From Anomaloglossus baeobatrachus (lineage: Eukaryota > Chordata > Amphibia > Anura > Aromobatidae), in the NCBI RefSeq assembly GCF_048569485.1, contig NC_134354.1, positions 512,812,280 to 512,876,279 of the forward strand: a stretch of 64,000 bases of DNA, given 5' to 3'. Positions 45,800 through 56,458 of this stretch are shown piece by piece. Under the pieces are notes generated by a model. The model had not been told where the DNA came from, did no database searches, and saw only the letters and a program-made list of their open reading frames with translations. Both the position numbers and the translations under genes were made by a program. Numbering within the stretch: the first letter of the stretch is position 1; each line of letters opens with the position of its first letter.

Positions 45800-46617
45800 T
45801 TAAAGGAAATGTGAGCAGGTTTTTGCCACCTCATCTGAGAGCAGCACAATGTAGAGACAGAGAACCCAAATCAAACAATGTATCACTTAGATTACTCAGT
45901 GCAGCTATTCTGACGACAGTAACATTTTTTATTCTTAGTCATGTAGCAGAGCTGAGAGAGCGGACCTGCCACATCAGGCTCTCAATAGAGATTGCACACT
46001 AAAGCTGGTGTCACACATAACGACAACGACGTCGCTGCAACGTCACCATATTCTGTGACGTTGCAGCGACCTCAACAGCGACGTCGCTATGTGTGACACA
46101 TAACAACGATCAGACCCCTGCTGCGAAATCGCTGCTCGCTCCTGAATGCTCCAGGTCATTTTTTGAACGCTGCTATCCCGCTGCACCATGCTGATAAGCT
46201 GATAATCCTTTTGTTTGACACCGCAGCAGGGACGCTACGCTACGTCTGAAACCACACAACGACCGTCGACGTCGCTATGATCGCTGCTCCGTCGCTGCTT
46301 TTTATAACATGTTTGACAGCTTACTAACGATCATCTATGGTCGCTGCTACGTCACAGAATATGGTGACGTTGCAGCGACGTCGTTGTCGTTATGTGTGAC
46401 CCCAGCTTAACAGTTCGGTGTCAGAGGAGGGGCCTGCAGGATTGCTGTGAGTGTGACATTGTAGTCAGAGCAAAGATAAGCATCAAGACTTAAACATACC
46501 AAATAAACAACAGATTGGACTTTGACAGGACAGGCACCCCTGAATTCTCTGTGTTAACTCTTGCAGCATACAATCTACCGATTACATATCAAAAATCTGC
46601 TGACAGAACCCCTTTAA
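45800..46617. mobile_element. T2-type MITE split by MITE H9
   Basis: TTAAAGGAAATGTGAGCAGG at the left and 'aaaaatctgctgacagaac', then cccctttaa, at the right give TTAA at both ends (45800-45803, 46614-46617). The interior has the family's 'gtagagacagagaaccc'. Bases 46003-46407 are a nested TWA-flanked MITE. Confidence 0.72.
46003..46407. mobile_element. TWA-flanked MITE (PIF/Harbinger-like), copy H9
   Basis: TAA on both sides (46000-46002, 46408-46410). The ends AGCTGGTGTCACACATAACG and GTTATGTGTGACCCCAGCT are inverted; the arms continue with CGACAACGACGTCGCTGC. Shorter sister of H3 without the 99-bp tandem. Confidence 0.8.
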
Positions 46618-46800
46618 GGCCAGGAGTAGCTGAATTGAGTGCTGAGCATTTATGCACCCTGTCCCTCCACTCGAAGTCTGGGTGACTAATAAAGCAGAAT
46701 GCAGCATTGCGCTGGATGTCTTCAGTTCCGTAGACTTAGAATGGTGCAGCAGGACGCATTTGTGACCAGTCGCTCCATTCACTTCCTGGCCATGGTCTAA

Positions 46801-47158
46801 AGGGTGCTTTACATGCTGCGACATCGCTAGCGATGTCGTGCGTGATAGCACCCGCCCCCGTCGTTCGTGCGACATTTGGTGATCGCTGCCATAGCAAACA
46901 TTATCGCTACGGCAGCATCACACGCACATACCTGGTCAGCGATGTCGCTTTGACCGCCGAACAATCCCTCCTTTAAGGGGGAGGTGCGTTTGGCGTCATA
47001 GCGACATCACTGCGGAGTCACTAAGCGGCCAGGCAATAGCAGAGGAGGGGCGGAGATGATCAGCCGGAGCATGCCGCCCACCTCTTTCCTTCCTCATTGC
47101 CGGTGAACGCAGGTAAGGAGATGTTCGTCGTTCCTGCGATGTCACACATAGCGAATTT
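46801..47158. mobile_element. TWA-flanked MITE (PIF/Harbinger-like), copy H10, right end lost
   Basis: TAA at 46798-46800, then AGGGTGCTTTACATGCTGCG. The interior has the CCAAT/GC-box block (47031-47060) and 'gttcgtcgttcctgcgatgt'. The right terminal repeat is missing, and sequence runs directly into the Tc1 fossil. Confidence 0.65.
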
Positions 47159-47305
47159 TAAGATATTTAACCCATGCTAGGCACTGACAGAGTCCATGGC
47201 GTCACAAGCAGTACAATAACCTGCAGGCAAAAATAATGTCTGGTGGAGGTTCCTTGCAAATTTGGGGCGATATTTCAGCAAGCAGAGTTAGGGATTTTTC
47301 CTGGA

Positions 47306-47787
47306 TTAAAGAGAACCAACCAGTAGGATTTTCATATGTAAAATAAAGCCAGTGTGGCACTAGGATGCTGAATGTAAGCGTACCTTTTGTTCAGAGATTG
47401 GATGTTTTATTTCGGAAATATGTATAAGTAAAGTTCCAGCAATGCACTGATTGACAGGTGCAACAGGAAGGGAATATGTGGGTCGGGTCTTGCTATCTAT
47501 TGCCGCCTCTGTCTGCCTGCCTGGCGTTTTTTCCTGTTGCCGTCATAGATGTTAATTCCGGCACAGACAGACAGACGGGTGGGAATAGATAGCTAGACTC
47601 AACCCACATATTCCCTTCCAGTTGCACCTGTCCTTCAAATAGAAGTGCATTGCTAGAACTTTACTTGCACATAATTCTGAAATAAAACATCCAATCTCTG
47701 AACAAAATGTATGCTTACATTCAGCATCCTAGCACCAGTATATTACTGGCTTTACTTTGAAAATGTTGCTGGTTGGTTCTCTTTATT
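47306..47787. mobile_element. T2-type MITE, long palindrome
   Basis: The left end TTAAAGAGAACCAACCAG and the right end CTGGTTGGTTCTCTTTA are inverted. The whole unit folds back: 'ggaagggaatatgtgggt' against 'acccacatattcccttcc', and 'aagtaaagttccagcaatg' against 'cattgctagaactttactt'. Inserted in the Tc1 fossil. Confidence 0.8.
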
Positions 47788-48128
47788 GGTATTTTCAGTG
47801 CTGGAAAATACAGGCAGATACTTATTCATCATGCAATACCATTAGAGAGGTGTGTGATTGTCCTGCTGCAGGATAAATTTGGAACTGAAGACCCAAACAT
47901 ACAGATAAAGTCATTAAGAACTATGTCCAACGTAAAGAAGAACAAGGAATCCTGGAAGGGGTGATGATATGGTCCCCAGAGAGCCCAAATCTCAACATCA
48001 TTAAGTCTGTCTGGGATTATATGCAGAGACTGAAGATTTGTGGTTAGTTACCCAAGATGTTTGGAACAACCTCCCTGACGAGTCCCTCAAAACTGTCTGG
48101 AAGTGTACCTAGGAGTATTGATGCTGTT

Positions 48129-48746
48129 TTAAAGGGAACCAATCACCAGGATTTTCGTATATAACTCAAAGCCAGTGCTATACTGGCACTATCAGACTGA
48201 TTCTATACATACCTGTAGTGGTCAGCTCGGATGTTTAGGTTTTGAAATCCAAAAAAGTAAAGTTTATAAAATTTTCTGCTTGTTGAGTGACAGCAGCAAA
48301 GGAGCAATCATATATTCATAGTTATTCAATTCTAACAGGGGGAGGGGATAAGTATACAAATGATTCACTTTGTCTCTTGCAGGACCTGTGTGAGGTCATA
48401 CCCATGTGACCAGAAGGGGGCGAGGCCTCAGTCAACAAAGCTGGATACCAGGTCACATGGGTATGACCTCACACAGGTCCTGCAAGAGACAAAGTGAATC
48501 ATTTGTATAATATTTATGCTAATTCTAACAGAGGGAGGGGATAACTATGAACACCCCCAGATATGATCTGATCCTCAGCTGCTGTCACTCAAGAAGCTGG
48601 TGATTTTATAAACTTTTATTTCTTGGATTTCAAAACCTAAACATCCGAGCTGACCACTGCAGGTTTGTATAGACTCAGCCTGATAGTGCCAGTATAGCAC
48701 TTGCATTAGGTTATATACGAAAATCCTGATGAGTGGTGCACTTTAA
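48129..48746. mobile_element. T2-type MITE with internal 50-bp-arm hairpin
   Basis: TTAAAGGGAACCAATCACCA at the left, 'atcctgatgagtggtgcac' then TTTAA at the right, with TTAA on both sides (48129-48132, 48743-48746). Inner arms at about 48360-48412 and 48454-48508 pair exactly over about 50 bases ('caggacctgtgtgaggtca'). Inserted in the Tc1 3' tail. Confidence 0.8.
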
Positions 48747-48924
48747 AAGGCAACAAATTTTTGCACCAAATATTGATTTGATTTAGATTTCTCTTTGTTC
48801 ATTCACTTTGCATTTTGATAACAAAAATAAACCATTAACACTTCTCCAACCCCAATTCCATAAAAATTGGGACGCTGGGTAAAATGTAAAGAAAACAAGA
48901 ATCCAATAATTTCAGAACCTCTTA

Positions 48925-49243
48925 GGCTAAGTTCACATTTCCGTTGTTTTGTATCAGTCACATGCGTCGCTTGACGCATGTGACTGATGCGCTGTTCAAC
49001 GCTGTACAACGGATGACAAAGAACAGAATTCCGTTGTGTGCAAGGGGGCGGAGTTCGGGGGGGAGGGGGAGCCGAGCGGGGCCGTGGCACTAAGGACGTC
49101 AGTGCCGCAGGGACTGCAGGACAGGTGAGTGTGTGTGTGTGTGTGTGTGTGTATACACATGCTGAATGCGGGAGGGGGCGGAGCCGAGCGGGGGGCGGGG
49201 CCAGACGAGGGTGTCAGTGGCAGTGCTTGTCTACATGGCTGGG

Positions 49244-49284
<41 letters not shown>

Positions 49285-49753
49285 ACACATGTGCGGAGTG
49301 CGGGAGGGGGCCGAGCGGGGAAGTGTCGGCCTCCCTGCACACGTAACCAGACTAAATATCGGGTAGCAAAGCACCCGATGTTTACCTTGGTTACCCGATA
49401 TTTACCTTGGTTACGGGCCTACACCGCTTAGCGCTAGCTCCTTGCACCGTAACCAGGGTAAATATCGGGTAACCAACCAAAGCTGGTGAAGTGTGCAGGG
49501 AGCTAGAGAGCATGCGCAGCGAAATCCGACGGATCGCGCTGCTCAAAAAATGTTACATGCTGCGTTCCTCCCGCCCGGCGGTCAGTCGTTCCACGACTGA
49601 TCAGTCGGGCGGAGGGTGCAACGCAGCATCATCAATCACAATCCGCTGCTCATACAAGTCTATGGGAGCAACGGAATCCGCTAAACGGATTCCGTTGTTT
49701 ACAAGAGCAGCGGATTGTGACTGATACATTTTAGCGGAAATGTGAACTTAGCC
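48925..49753. mobile_element. TWA-flanked MITE with GGCTAAGTTCACATTTCCG ends
   Basis: TTA on both sides (48922-48924, 49754-49756). The ends GGCTAAGTTCACATTTCCGT and GCGGAAATGTGAACTTAGCC are inverted repeats. The interior carries GT microsatellites, a GC-rich tandem ('gggagggggcggagccgagc') and the palindromic TCGGGTAACC module at 49343-49480. Confidence 0.78.
49125..49282. repeat. Two (GT)n microsatellites inside a MITE
   Basis: gt runs at 49129-49152 and 49247-49282 separated by a GC-rich stretch. They generate Cys/Val-repeat false frames on + and Thr/His on -. Confidence 0.9.
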
Positions 49754-50145
49754 TTATAGCTACTTTCTAATTGAGTTAATTTCTCAAATGAAATGGGAAG
49801 TATCCAGCTTTCACCTAGTGATCTATGCTTGTGAATAAAATCTGAGAATAAGTGAGACCCAAATCATTGCATTCATATTTTCTTTACATTTTAAAGTGTC
49901 TCAAGTTTTTGGAATTGGGGTTTTATTTTTTAAAAAATTCTTACTTTGCAGCTTTTATTCTTCAAACGTTTGCATGGTATTGATTTTTTATAATTATGTG
50001 TGAAGACCTTATTATGATAGAAATACATGAACACAATAGAGACGCAGCACAATGGTTAAAGAATGAAAAAGAAAAACAATTATTCTACATAAAAGCCAAT
50101 AGTAGAAACGATGGATTGTACAAGTGGGAAGAGCACTTCACTTAC

Positions 50146-50265
50146 AGGAGTCAAGCACTGGATGAGCCGCCACTGGTACATCTGCAGTGACACCAATGTC
50201 ATGGGCACAGCCTCCAGATGGACCAGACAAGTCACTTTCAAGCTGCTCTGGTATGTCCTCCTGGC
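50146..50265 (-). CDS. OFD1: OFD1 coding exon, most upstream one recognised
   Basis: The acceptor tcttccccgcag is followed by two bases of a split codon, then QEDIPEQLESDLSGPSGGCA, HDIGVTADVPVAAHPVLDS, and one base before donor gtaagt. 120 bp, phase 1 in and out (its last T joins TA of the next exon to give Leu). The sequence itself is not diagnostic. Its inclusion rests on clean splice sites, matching phase and strand with the four downstream exons, and synteny. Further upstream exons lie beyond the repeats or outside the window. Confidence 0.65.
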
Positions 50266-50591
50266 CTGCGGGGAAGAGGAGGGGGGAAGTTTAACAATGA
50301 TCCTATTATCTTGTAGCGCTGGGCCTGGCAGAACTGTCTGGGAATCACTGCGTTCACACACTACGTACCATTAGGCTCAATTCTATAGAAGCAGAAAAGA
50401 AGTTTTCTCTTAACCTCTTAATTAGCACTGCGGCCGCCGCAGCACCAGGGAGGAGCGGAGAAAGAAAAAACTAAAAGGATAGGATGTGAACAAAGCCAAC
50501 AGGGATAAGTCCATTGGGTTGTTTTATACTTTACGAGTGAAGATGGGCATATCACTTTGCAGTTGTGCCGGAGTAAATAACATCATTTTTA

Positions 50592-50855
50592 GGCTAAGTT
50601 CACAGGTCCAGTAATCATCCATTTGAAACACATCAGGTAAACAAAGAACGGATCTGTTGTAAATGGAACAAAAACGGATGGCTAATGAACGGATATATTT
50701 TCCATACACTCCAATGTTTAAAAAAAAAAAGTTGCAATCTGTTCTTTTAGTTGGGCATAAAAAGTTGTGTCTGCATAATACTTTTAGCCTGCTAGGATAA
50801 CTGATTGCTGCGGGATCTGTTTCAGACGGATGATTACTGGACATGTGAACTAATC
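50592..50855. mobile_element. MITE with GGCTAAGTTCACAGG ends
   Basis: GGCTAAGTTCACAGGTCCAG at the left after TTA; 'attactggacatgtgaac' then TAATCC at the right, inverted. Relative of the element at 48925. Confidence 0.6.
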
Positions 50856-50955
50856 CAAGGATATCAGTATATTTGATCAGTGTTTCATCAGTATTTGTTT
50901 CCAAAGCACAGAACAGGTGTCAATCTTTTTTTTCAATAATAGTTTTTCTCTGTAA

Positions 50956-51370
50956 GGCTATGTGCCGACGGCACTATGTACCCGCGGATATATCCGCAGG
51001 TTTCCCGCAGCTGCTCCCCGGAATCCACAGCTATCCATTGCTACGGGATTCCAGGGAAATATCTGCGGTAAACCTGCGGACATTCGTGCGACTTACCTGC
51101 GGAAGTCCCGGCCTCTATCTCCATAGTGAAGGAGCAGGATTTCCGCAGGAATAATTGACATGCAGTTATGTGCGACTGCGGGATATCCGCAGCATATTCT
51201 GCAGCTGCACATATCTGCAGCATGGACACAGACGCTCCCCAAGTCCCATAGGATAACATGGGGAGTGTCTGTACTTGCTAAAACCTGCCGATTTATCTAA
51301 AAAATCCAAATAAATCTGCAGGTTTTCCGCAGCACAATTTGCGGGTACAGAGTCCCGTGGGCACATAGCC
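50956..51370. mobile_element. TWA-flanked MITE with GGCTATGTGCCGACGG ends
   Basis: TAA on both sides (50953-50955, 51371-51373). The ends GGCTATGTGCCGACGGCAC and CCGTGGGCACATAGCC are inverted. Inside are many 'atatccgcag'/'cctgcgga' repeats. It seems to interrupt an older MITE whose halves flank it (50860-50950 and 51375-51435). Confidence 0.72.
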
Positions 51371-53194
51371 TAAGATCCACTCTTTGTTTTGGCAAACTGA
51401 TGAAAACTACTGACCAAATACAGATATGTGAATGAGGCCTTAAAACGAAGACTGCAACTTGATCTGTTTGGTCTTTTTTTTTTCAAATCTGTTTTATTAA
51501 CCCCTTCACCCCTGGCCACTAAAACACCCTAATGACCCGGCCATTTTTTTGCAATTCTGACCAGTGTCACTTTGACAGGTTATAAACTCTGGAACGCTTC
51601 AACGGATCCTGGCGATTCTGACACTGTTTTTTCATGACATATTGTACTTCATGATAGTGCTAAATTTAGGCCGATATTTTTTGCGTTTATTTGTGAAAAT
51701 TTCTGAAATTTTGCGAAAATTTCGCAATTTTCAAACTTTGAATATTTATGAGCATAAATCCGAAAGATATGTCACACAAAATAGTTACTAAATACAATTT
51801 CCCATTTGTCTCCTTTACATCAGCGCAATTTCTGAAACTATTTTTTTTTTCGTTAGGAAGTTAGAAGGGGTCAAAGTTCATCAGCAATTTCTCATTTTTC
51901 CAACAAAATTTACAAAATAATTTTTTTAGGGACCACATCACATTTGGAGTGACTTTGAGAGGCCTAGGTGACAGAAAATACCCACAAGTGACCCCATTAT
52001 AAAAACTGCACCCCTCACTCTGCTCAAAACCACATCCAAGAAGTTTATTACCCTTCAGGTGTTTCACAGGAACCAAAGCAATGTGGAAGGAAAAAATGAA
52101 AATTTTAGATTTTAAACACACAAATTTTATTTTAGCCATAAAACTTTACATTTTCACAAGGGAGAAAAGAGAAAGTGCACCACACAATTTATTGTGCAAT
52201 TTCTCCTGAGTACGCTGATACCCCATATGTGGTAAAAATCAATTGTTTGGGCGCACAGCAGAGCTCGGAAGGGAAGGAGCGCCATTTGAATTTTTGAACG
52301 CAAAATTAGCTGCACTCATTAGCGGACGCCATGTTGGGTTTGAAGACCCCCTGAGGTGCCTAAACAATGGAGCTCCCCCACAAGTAACCACATTTTGGAA
52401 ACTAGAGCCCTAAAATCATTTTTCTAGATGTTTGGTGTGCATTCTGAACCCCTGGGGGCTTCACAGAAGTTTATAACGTTGAGTCGTGAAAAGAAAACAT
52501 TTTTTTTTACCACAAAACTGTTGCTTCAACTAGGTAGCTTTAGGATATCAGGAAAAAATGCACCATAAAATTTATAGTGCATTTTTTCCGGAGTACGACG
52601 ATACCCCAAATGTGGTAAAAATCAATTGCTTGGGTGCACAGCTGGACTCTGAATGGAAGGAGCGCCATTCGAATTTTTGAGCGCAAAATTAGCTGGATTC
52701 ATTAGTGGACGCCATGTCGGGTTTGGAGACCCCTTGAGGTGCCTAAACAATGGAGCTCCCCATCAAGTTACCCCATTTTGGAAACTAGACCCCTCAATAA
52801 ATGTATCTAGATGTATGGTGAGCCTTTTGAACCCCCGGGGGCTTCACAAAAGTTGATAACGTTGAGCCGTAAAAATATATATATATGTTTTTATTACCAC
52901 AAAACTGTTACTTGAACCAGGTAGCTTTTTCTTTCACAAGGGTATCAGGATAAAATGCACCATAAAACGTATTGTGCAATTTCTCCTGAATACGCAGATA
53001 CCTCATATGTGGTGGAAAGTAATTGTTAGGGCTCATAGCGTGGCTCAGAAGGGAAGGAGCACCATTTGACAGCAAAATTGGTTGGATCATTAGCTGACAT
53101 GATGTTGCATTTGGAAACCCCCTGAAGTGCCTAAACAATGGAGCTCCCCTACAATCATAGTATCATAGTTTTTAAGGTTGAAGGGAGACTCTAA

Positions 53195-53450
53195 AGCTGG
53201 GTTTACACACTGCAACATCGCAAAGGACGTCGCTGTAACGTCACCAGTTTTGTGACGTAACAGCGACCTCCCTAAGTCTCTGCTAAGTCTCTGGTGAGCT
53301 GTCAAACAGGCAAACCTGGCCAACAACTCAACAGCGATCCGGACCTGCAGAGCGACCTAGCTGGTTGTTGGGGACGTTGATAAGCAGCCTTTTGAAAAGG
53401 AAGTTGCTAACAAAGTCGCTGCAAAGTCTTCACACACTGAAACTTCATGC
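53195..53450. mobile_element. MITE fragment (H11) inside the CR1
   Basis: TAA then AGCTGGGTTTACACACTGCA, followed by 'cgtaacgtcaccagttttg' and 'gtgacgtaacagcgacc', an H3/H9-type arm. The right end is lost or diverged ('gctgcaaagtcttcacacac'). Confidence 0.6.
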
Positions 53451-53456
53451 GGCACA

Positions 53457-55360
53457 GCGGGAAACACCGTGGCACCGTATCAAAAGCTTTTGAAAAGTCC
53501 ATATACACAACATCCACTGCATTTCCCTGGTCCAGGCTTGAACTTACCTCTTCATAGAAGCTGATCAAATTAGTTTGACAGGATCCATCCCTCATAAACC
53601 CATGTTGATACTCTGTCATAAGGTTATTTTTCTTGAGATACTCCAGTATAGCATCTCTCAAGAACCCCTCAAGGATTTTACCAACCGTAGGGGTTAAACT
53701 TACCGGCCTATAATTTCCCGGCTCAGTTTTTGTCCCCTTTTTGAATATTGGCACCACATTTGCTATGCGCCAGTCCTGCGGTACTGACCCTGTTATTAAG
53801 GAATCTGTGAAGATTAAAAATAATGGTCTATCACAGAACTCAATTCCTGTAGTACTCTGGGGTGTATGCCATCCGGGCCCGGAGATTTGTCAACCTTAGT
53901 GATTTCGAGGCGGCGGCGTACTTCCTGCTGGGTTAAGCAGGTAATATTCAAGGGTGAATTTATGGCATCACTGGTCATGTCATCTGCCATGGCATTTTCT
54001 TGTATAAAAACCGTAGAAAAAAATTCATTCAGCAGGTTGGCTTTACCCTCATCCCCTTCCACCATTTCACCAAGACTATTTTTAAGGGGGCCAACACTAT
54101 CGCTTTTCAGTTTTTTACTGTTTATGTAGTTAAAGAATATTTTAGGATTATTTTTACTTTCTCTTGCAATGAGTCTCTGTCTCAAACTTAGCTAACTTAA
54201 TTTGCTTTTTACATATTTTATTTAATTTTCTATAATTATATAATGCCTCATCACTACCTACCCTCTTTAATTCTTTTAAGCTTTCTGTTTTTCTTTTATT
54301 GCTTCCCTTACAGCTCTATTTAGCCATAGGGGTTTCTTCCTATTTCTAGCATGTTTGTTCCCATAGGGATATTTTCTGCACAAGCCCTATTCAGGATGCT
54401 CATAAAAGTCTCCCATTTGCTTTGTGTACTTTTATTACTTAGTACATCATCCCAGTTTATTGCACTAAGATCATCTCTCAACCGTTTAAAATTTGCTTTC
54501 CTGAAGTTTAGTGTCCTTGTAGCCCCTCTACTATACATCTTACTAAAGAATACATGAAAACTTATTATTTTGTGATCACTATTCCCCAAGTAACCCCCAA
54601 CTTGTATATTTGATATGCGGTCTGGCCTATTGGTTAGTACAAGGTCTAGTAGTGCTCCCCCTCTTGTGGGGTCCTGTACCATTTGTGAAAGGTAATTATC
54701 TTTCATTGTTATCAAAAATCTATTTCCTTTGCTGGAACTGCAAGTTTCTGTTCCCCAATTTATATCAGGATAGTTAAAGTCCCCCATAATAATTACCTCT
54801 CCGAGACTCGCTGCTTTATCAATTTGCTTTATGAGGAGATTCTCAACCTCTTCCATAATATTCGGCATCTTATAACACACCCCTATCAGTATTTTATTAT
54901 TCATTCTCCCCCCCCTTATCTCCACCCATAGGGACTCTACATTCTCAGTACCCTCACATATTTTGTCACGCAGGATGGGTTTTAAGGATGATTTTACATA
55001 TAGACACACACCTCCCCCTCGCTTATTTGTACGGTCATTCTTGAATAGGCTATAACCCTGTAAATTAACAGCCCAGTCAAAGCTCTCATCCAGCCATGTC
55101 TCTGATATCCCCACTATATCATAATTTTCTTCCAACAATATTAATTCTAATTCCTCCACCTTATTTGTGAGGCTTCGGGCATTAGTGTACATGCACGTTA
55201 CGTATGACTCTGTACCTCTATTCCTCCTTACTGTATTAACTGTCCTAACCCTTCTCCCCGTACCACCCCCAATTTCATTACTTGTGCCCTGGTCACTATC
55301 TGCACTACATTCCCCTTCTATAAAGTGAATACCCTCGCCCCCCATTCCTAGTTTAAACAC
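53457..55360 (-). pseudogene. CR1 ORF2: endonuclease plus partial reverse transcriptase
   Basis: N-terminal endonuclease of the exonuclease-endonuclease-phosphatase fold: MYTNARSLTNKVEELE, YDIVGISETWLDESF, VIIMGDFNYPDINW and GNSDHKIISFHVF carry the expected Asn, Glu, Asp/Asn and Ser-Asp-His residues. A linker follows, then reverse transcriptase blocks PGPDGIHPRVLQEL, NYRPVSLTPTVGKILEGF and VYMDFSKAFDTVP. The endonuclease frame (55360-54320) is intact for 346 residues. Downstream the frame is broken between 54320 and 53757, and the gene ends before the FADD motif. Host role: none; mobile LINE enzyme. Confidence 0.88.
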
Positions 55361-55557
55361 TCCTCCAACCTTCTAGCCATTTTCTGCCCCAGCAGAGCTG
55401 CACCCTCCCCATTAAGATGCAGCCCATCCCTAGCATAGAATCTGTAGCCAACTGAAAAGTCGGCCCAATTCTCCAGGAACCCAAAACCCTCTTTCCTACA
55501 CCAATTCCTGAGCCACCTGTTAACCTCCCTGATCTCCCTTTGCCTCTCTAGTGTGGC

Positions 55558-56331
55558 TCATGGCACAGGTAGTATTTCCGAAAATACCACCTTGGAGGTC
55601 CATGCTTTAAGCTTACAACCTAATTCCCTGAAATCATCTTTAAGGACCTTCCACCTACCTCTAACTTTGTCATTTCTGCCAATGTGTACAATGACCGCTG
55701 GGTCGTCCCCAGCCCCTCCCAGTAATCTGTCAACCCGATCAGCGATGTGCCGAGCTCGAGCGCCAGGAAGACAACACACTGTTCGGCGATCCCTGTCTTT
55801 GTGACAGATTGCCCTATCTGTCCCCCTAATAATTGAGTCCCCCACTACCAGTACCTGTCTTGCCTGCCCTGCACTCCTATTCCCCCTCTTACTGGAGCAG
55901 ACACTCCTCTGGCATTCAGAGGTCATGCCTTGCTGCAGCAATGCTACCCCTGTAATGACATCCCCCTCATCTGCCAAGTTTGCAAACCTATTTGGGTGTG
56001 TCAGTTCAGGACTAGCCTTCCTAGCACTTTTCCCTTTACCCCCCTTTCTAACTGTCACCCAGCTACCTACCTCACCGTCCTGCCGCTCCCTACTACGATC
56101 CTCCCCCACATCTGACCCAGCAAGCTGCTGCTCAGTGAGCAGCAAACTCCTTTCCATATTGCTAACGCATCTCAGAGTTGCCAGCTGCTCATTTAGATCC
56201 AGTATCTGGGCTTCCAAATGTGCAACTTGCGCACATCTCGAACAACAGTATGCACCCTCGAACGGCTTTTCAAGGACTGCATACATGAGACAAGATGTAC
56301 ACTGGATCGCATTAGCAATAGTGGAGCACAT
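55558..56331 (-). CDS. CR1 ORF1 protein with SGNH/esterase-like domain, open frame
   Basis: A 257-residue frame. It has a Cys-rich N-terminal segment (CTSCLMYAVLEKPFEGAYCC, zinc-finger-like, with SRCAQV next), a coiled-coil-like stretch (HLEAQILDLNEQLATLRCVS), a basic linker (VRKGGKGKSARKASPE), and a C-terminal block. That block has VLVVGDSIIRGTDRAICHKD (the GDS serine motif of SGNH hydrolases) and AVIVHIGRNDKVRGRWK (the G.ND motif). This order is that of CR1/L2 ORF1 proteins, which bind LINE RNA. It lies upstream of ORF2 on the same strand. It is uninterrupted, but the LINE as a whole is dead. Confidence 0.85.
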   Translation of the reverse strand: MCSTIANAIQCTSCLMYAVLEKPFEGAYCCSRCAQVAHLEAQILDLNEQLATLRCVSNMERSLLLTEQQLAGSDVGEDRSRERQDGEVGSWVTVRKGGKGKSARKASPELTHPNRFANLADEGDVITGVALLQQGMTSECQRSVCSSKRGNRSAGQARQVLVVGDSIIRGTDRAICHKDRDRRTVCCLPGARARHIADRVDRLLGGAGDDPAVIVHIGRNDKVRGRWKVLKDDFRELGCKLKAWTSKVVFSEILPVP

Positions 56332-56458
56332 TTTCTAATGGGGATAGCACTAAACAAATGTTAAGTAATTAAACAACTAAATACAAACAATTCTACTCAC
56401 ACTTACTTTTGCTCACACTTTGCTCACTCACGCTCATAATGAAGAAGACAGGCTAAAA

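Larger units (their letters stand above)
48849..49921. mobile_element. Inverted-repeat element with CCCCAATTCCA ends, hosting another MITE
   Basis: ACCCCAATTCCATAAAAATT at the left and 'gtttttggaattggggt' at the right are inverted. The match extends to 'aaaatgtaaagaaaa' against 'ttttctttacatttt'. The MITE at 48925-49753 interrupts it. I do not assign the superfamily. Confidence 0.65.
47160..49985 (+). mobile_element. Tc1-like transposase fossil hosting several MITE insertions
   Basis: Pieces of one Tc1 transposase read in order on the + strand. 47225-47305 decodes to SLQIWGDISASRV; 47788-48128 to SPNLNIIKSVWDYMQR (a decayed form of SPDLNPIE.VW), then VPRSIDAVL; 48747-48846 and 49922-49985 are the 3' non-coding tail. 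Between them lie T2 MITEs at 47306-47787 and 48129-48746 and a third element at 48849-49921. Boundaries of the Tc1 are approximate and terminal repeats were not found. Dead element. Confidence 0.65.

Noticed and set aside
49038-49431. Cys/Val-repeat and Thr/His-repeat frames
   Set aside because: Translation of (GT)n microsatellites inside a MITE.
55558-56331. Host SGNH hydrolase gene
   Set aside because: The esterase-like block is part of CR1 ORF1; adjacent CR1 endonuclease and reverse transcriptase on the same strand show it belongs to the LINE.
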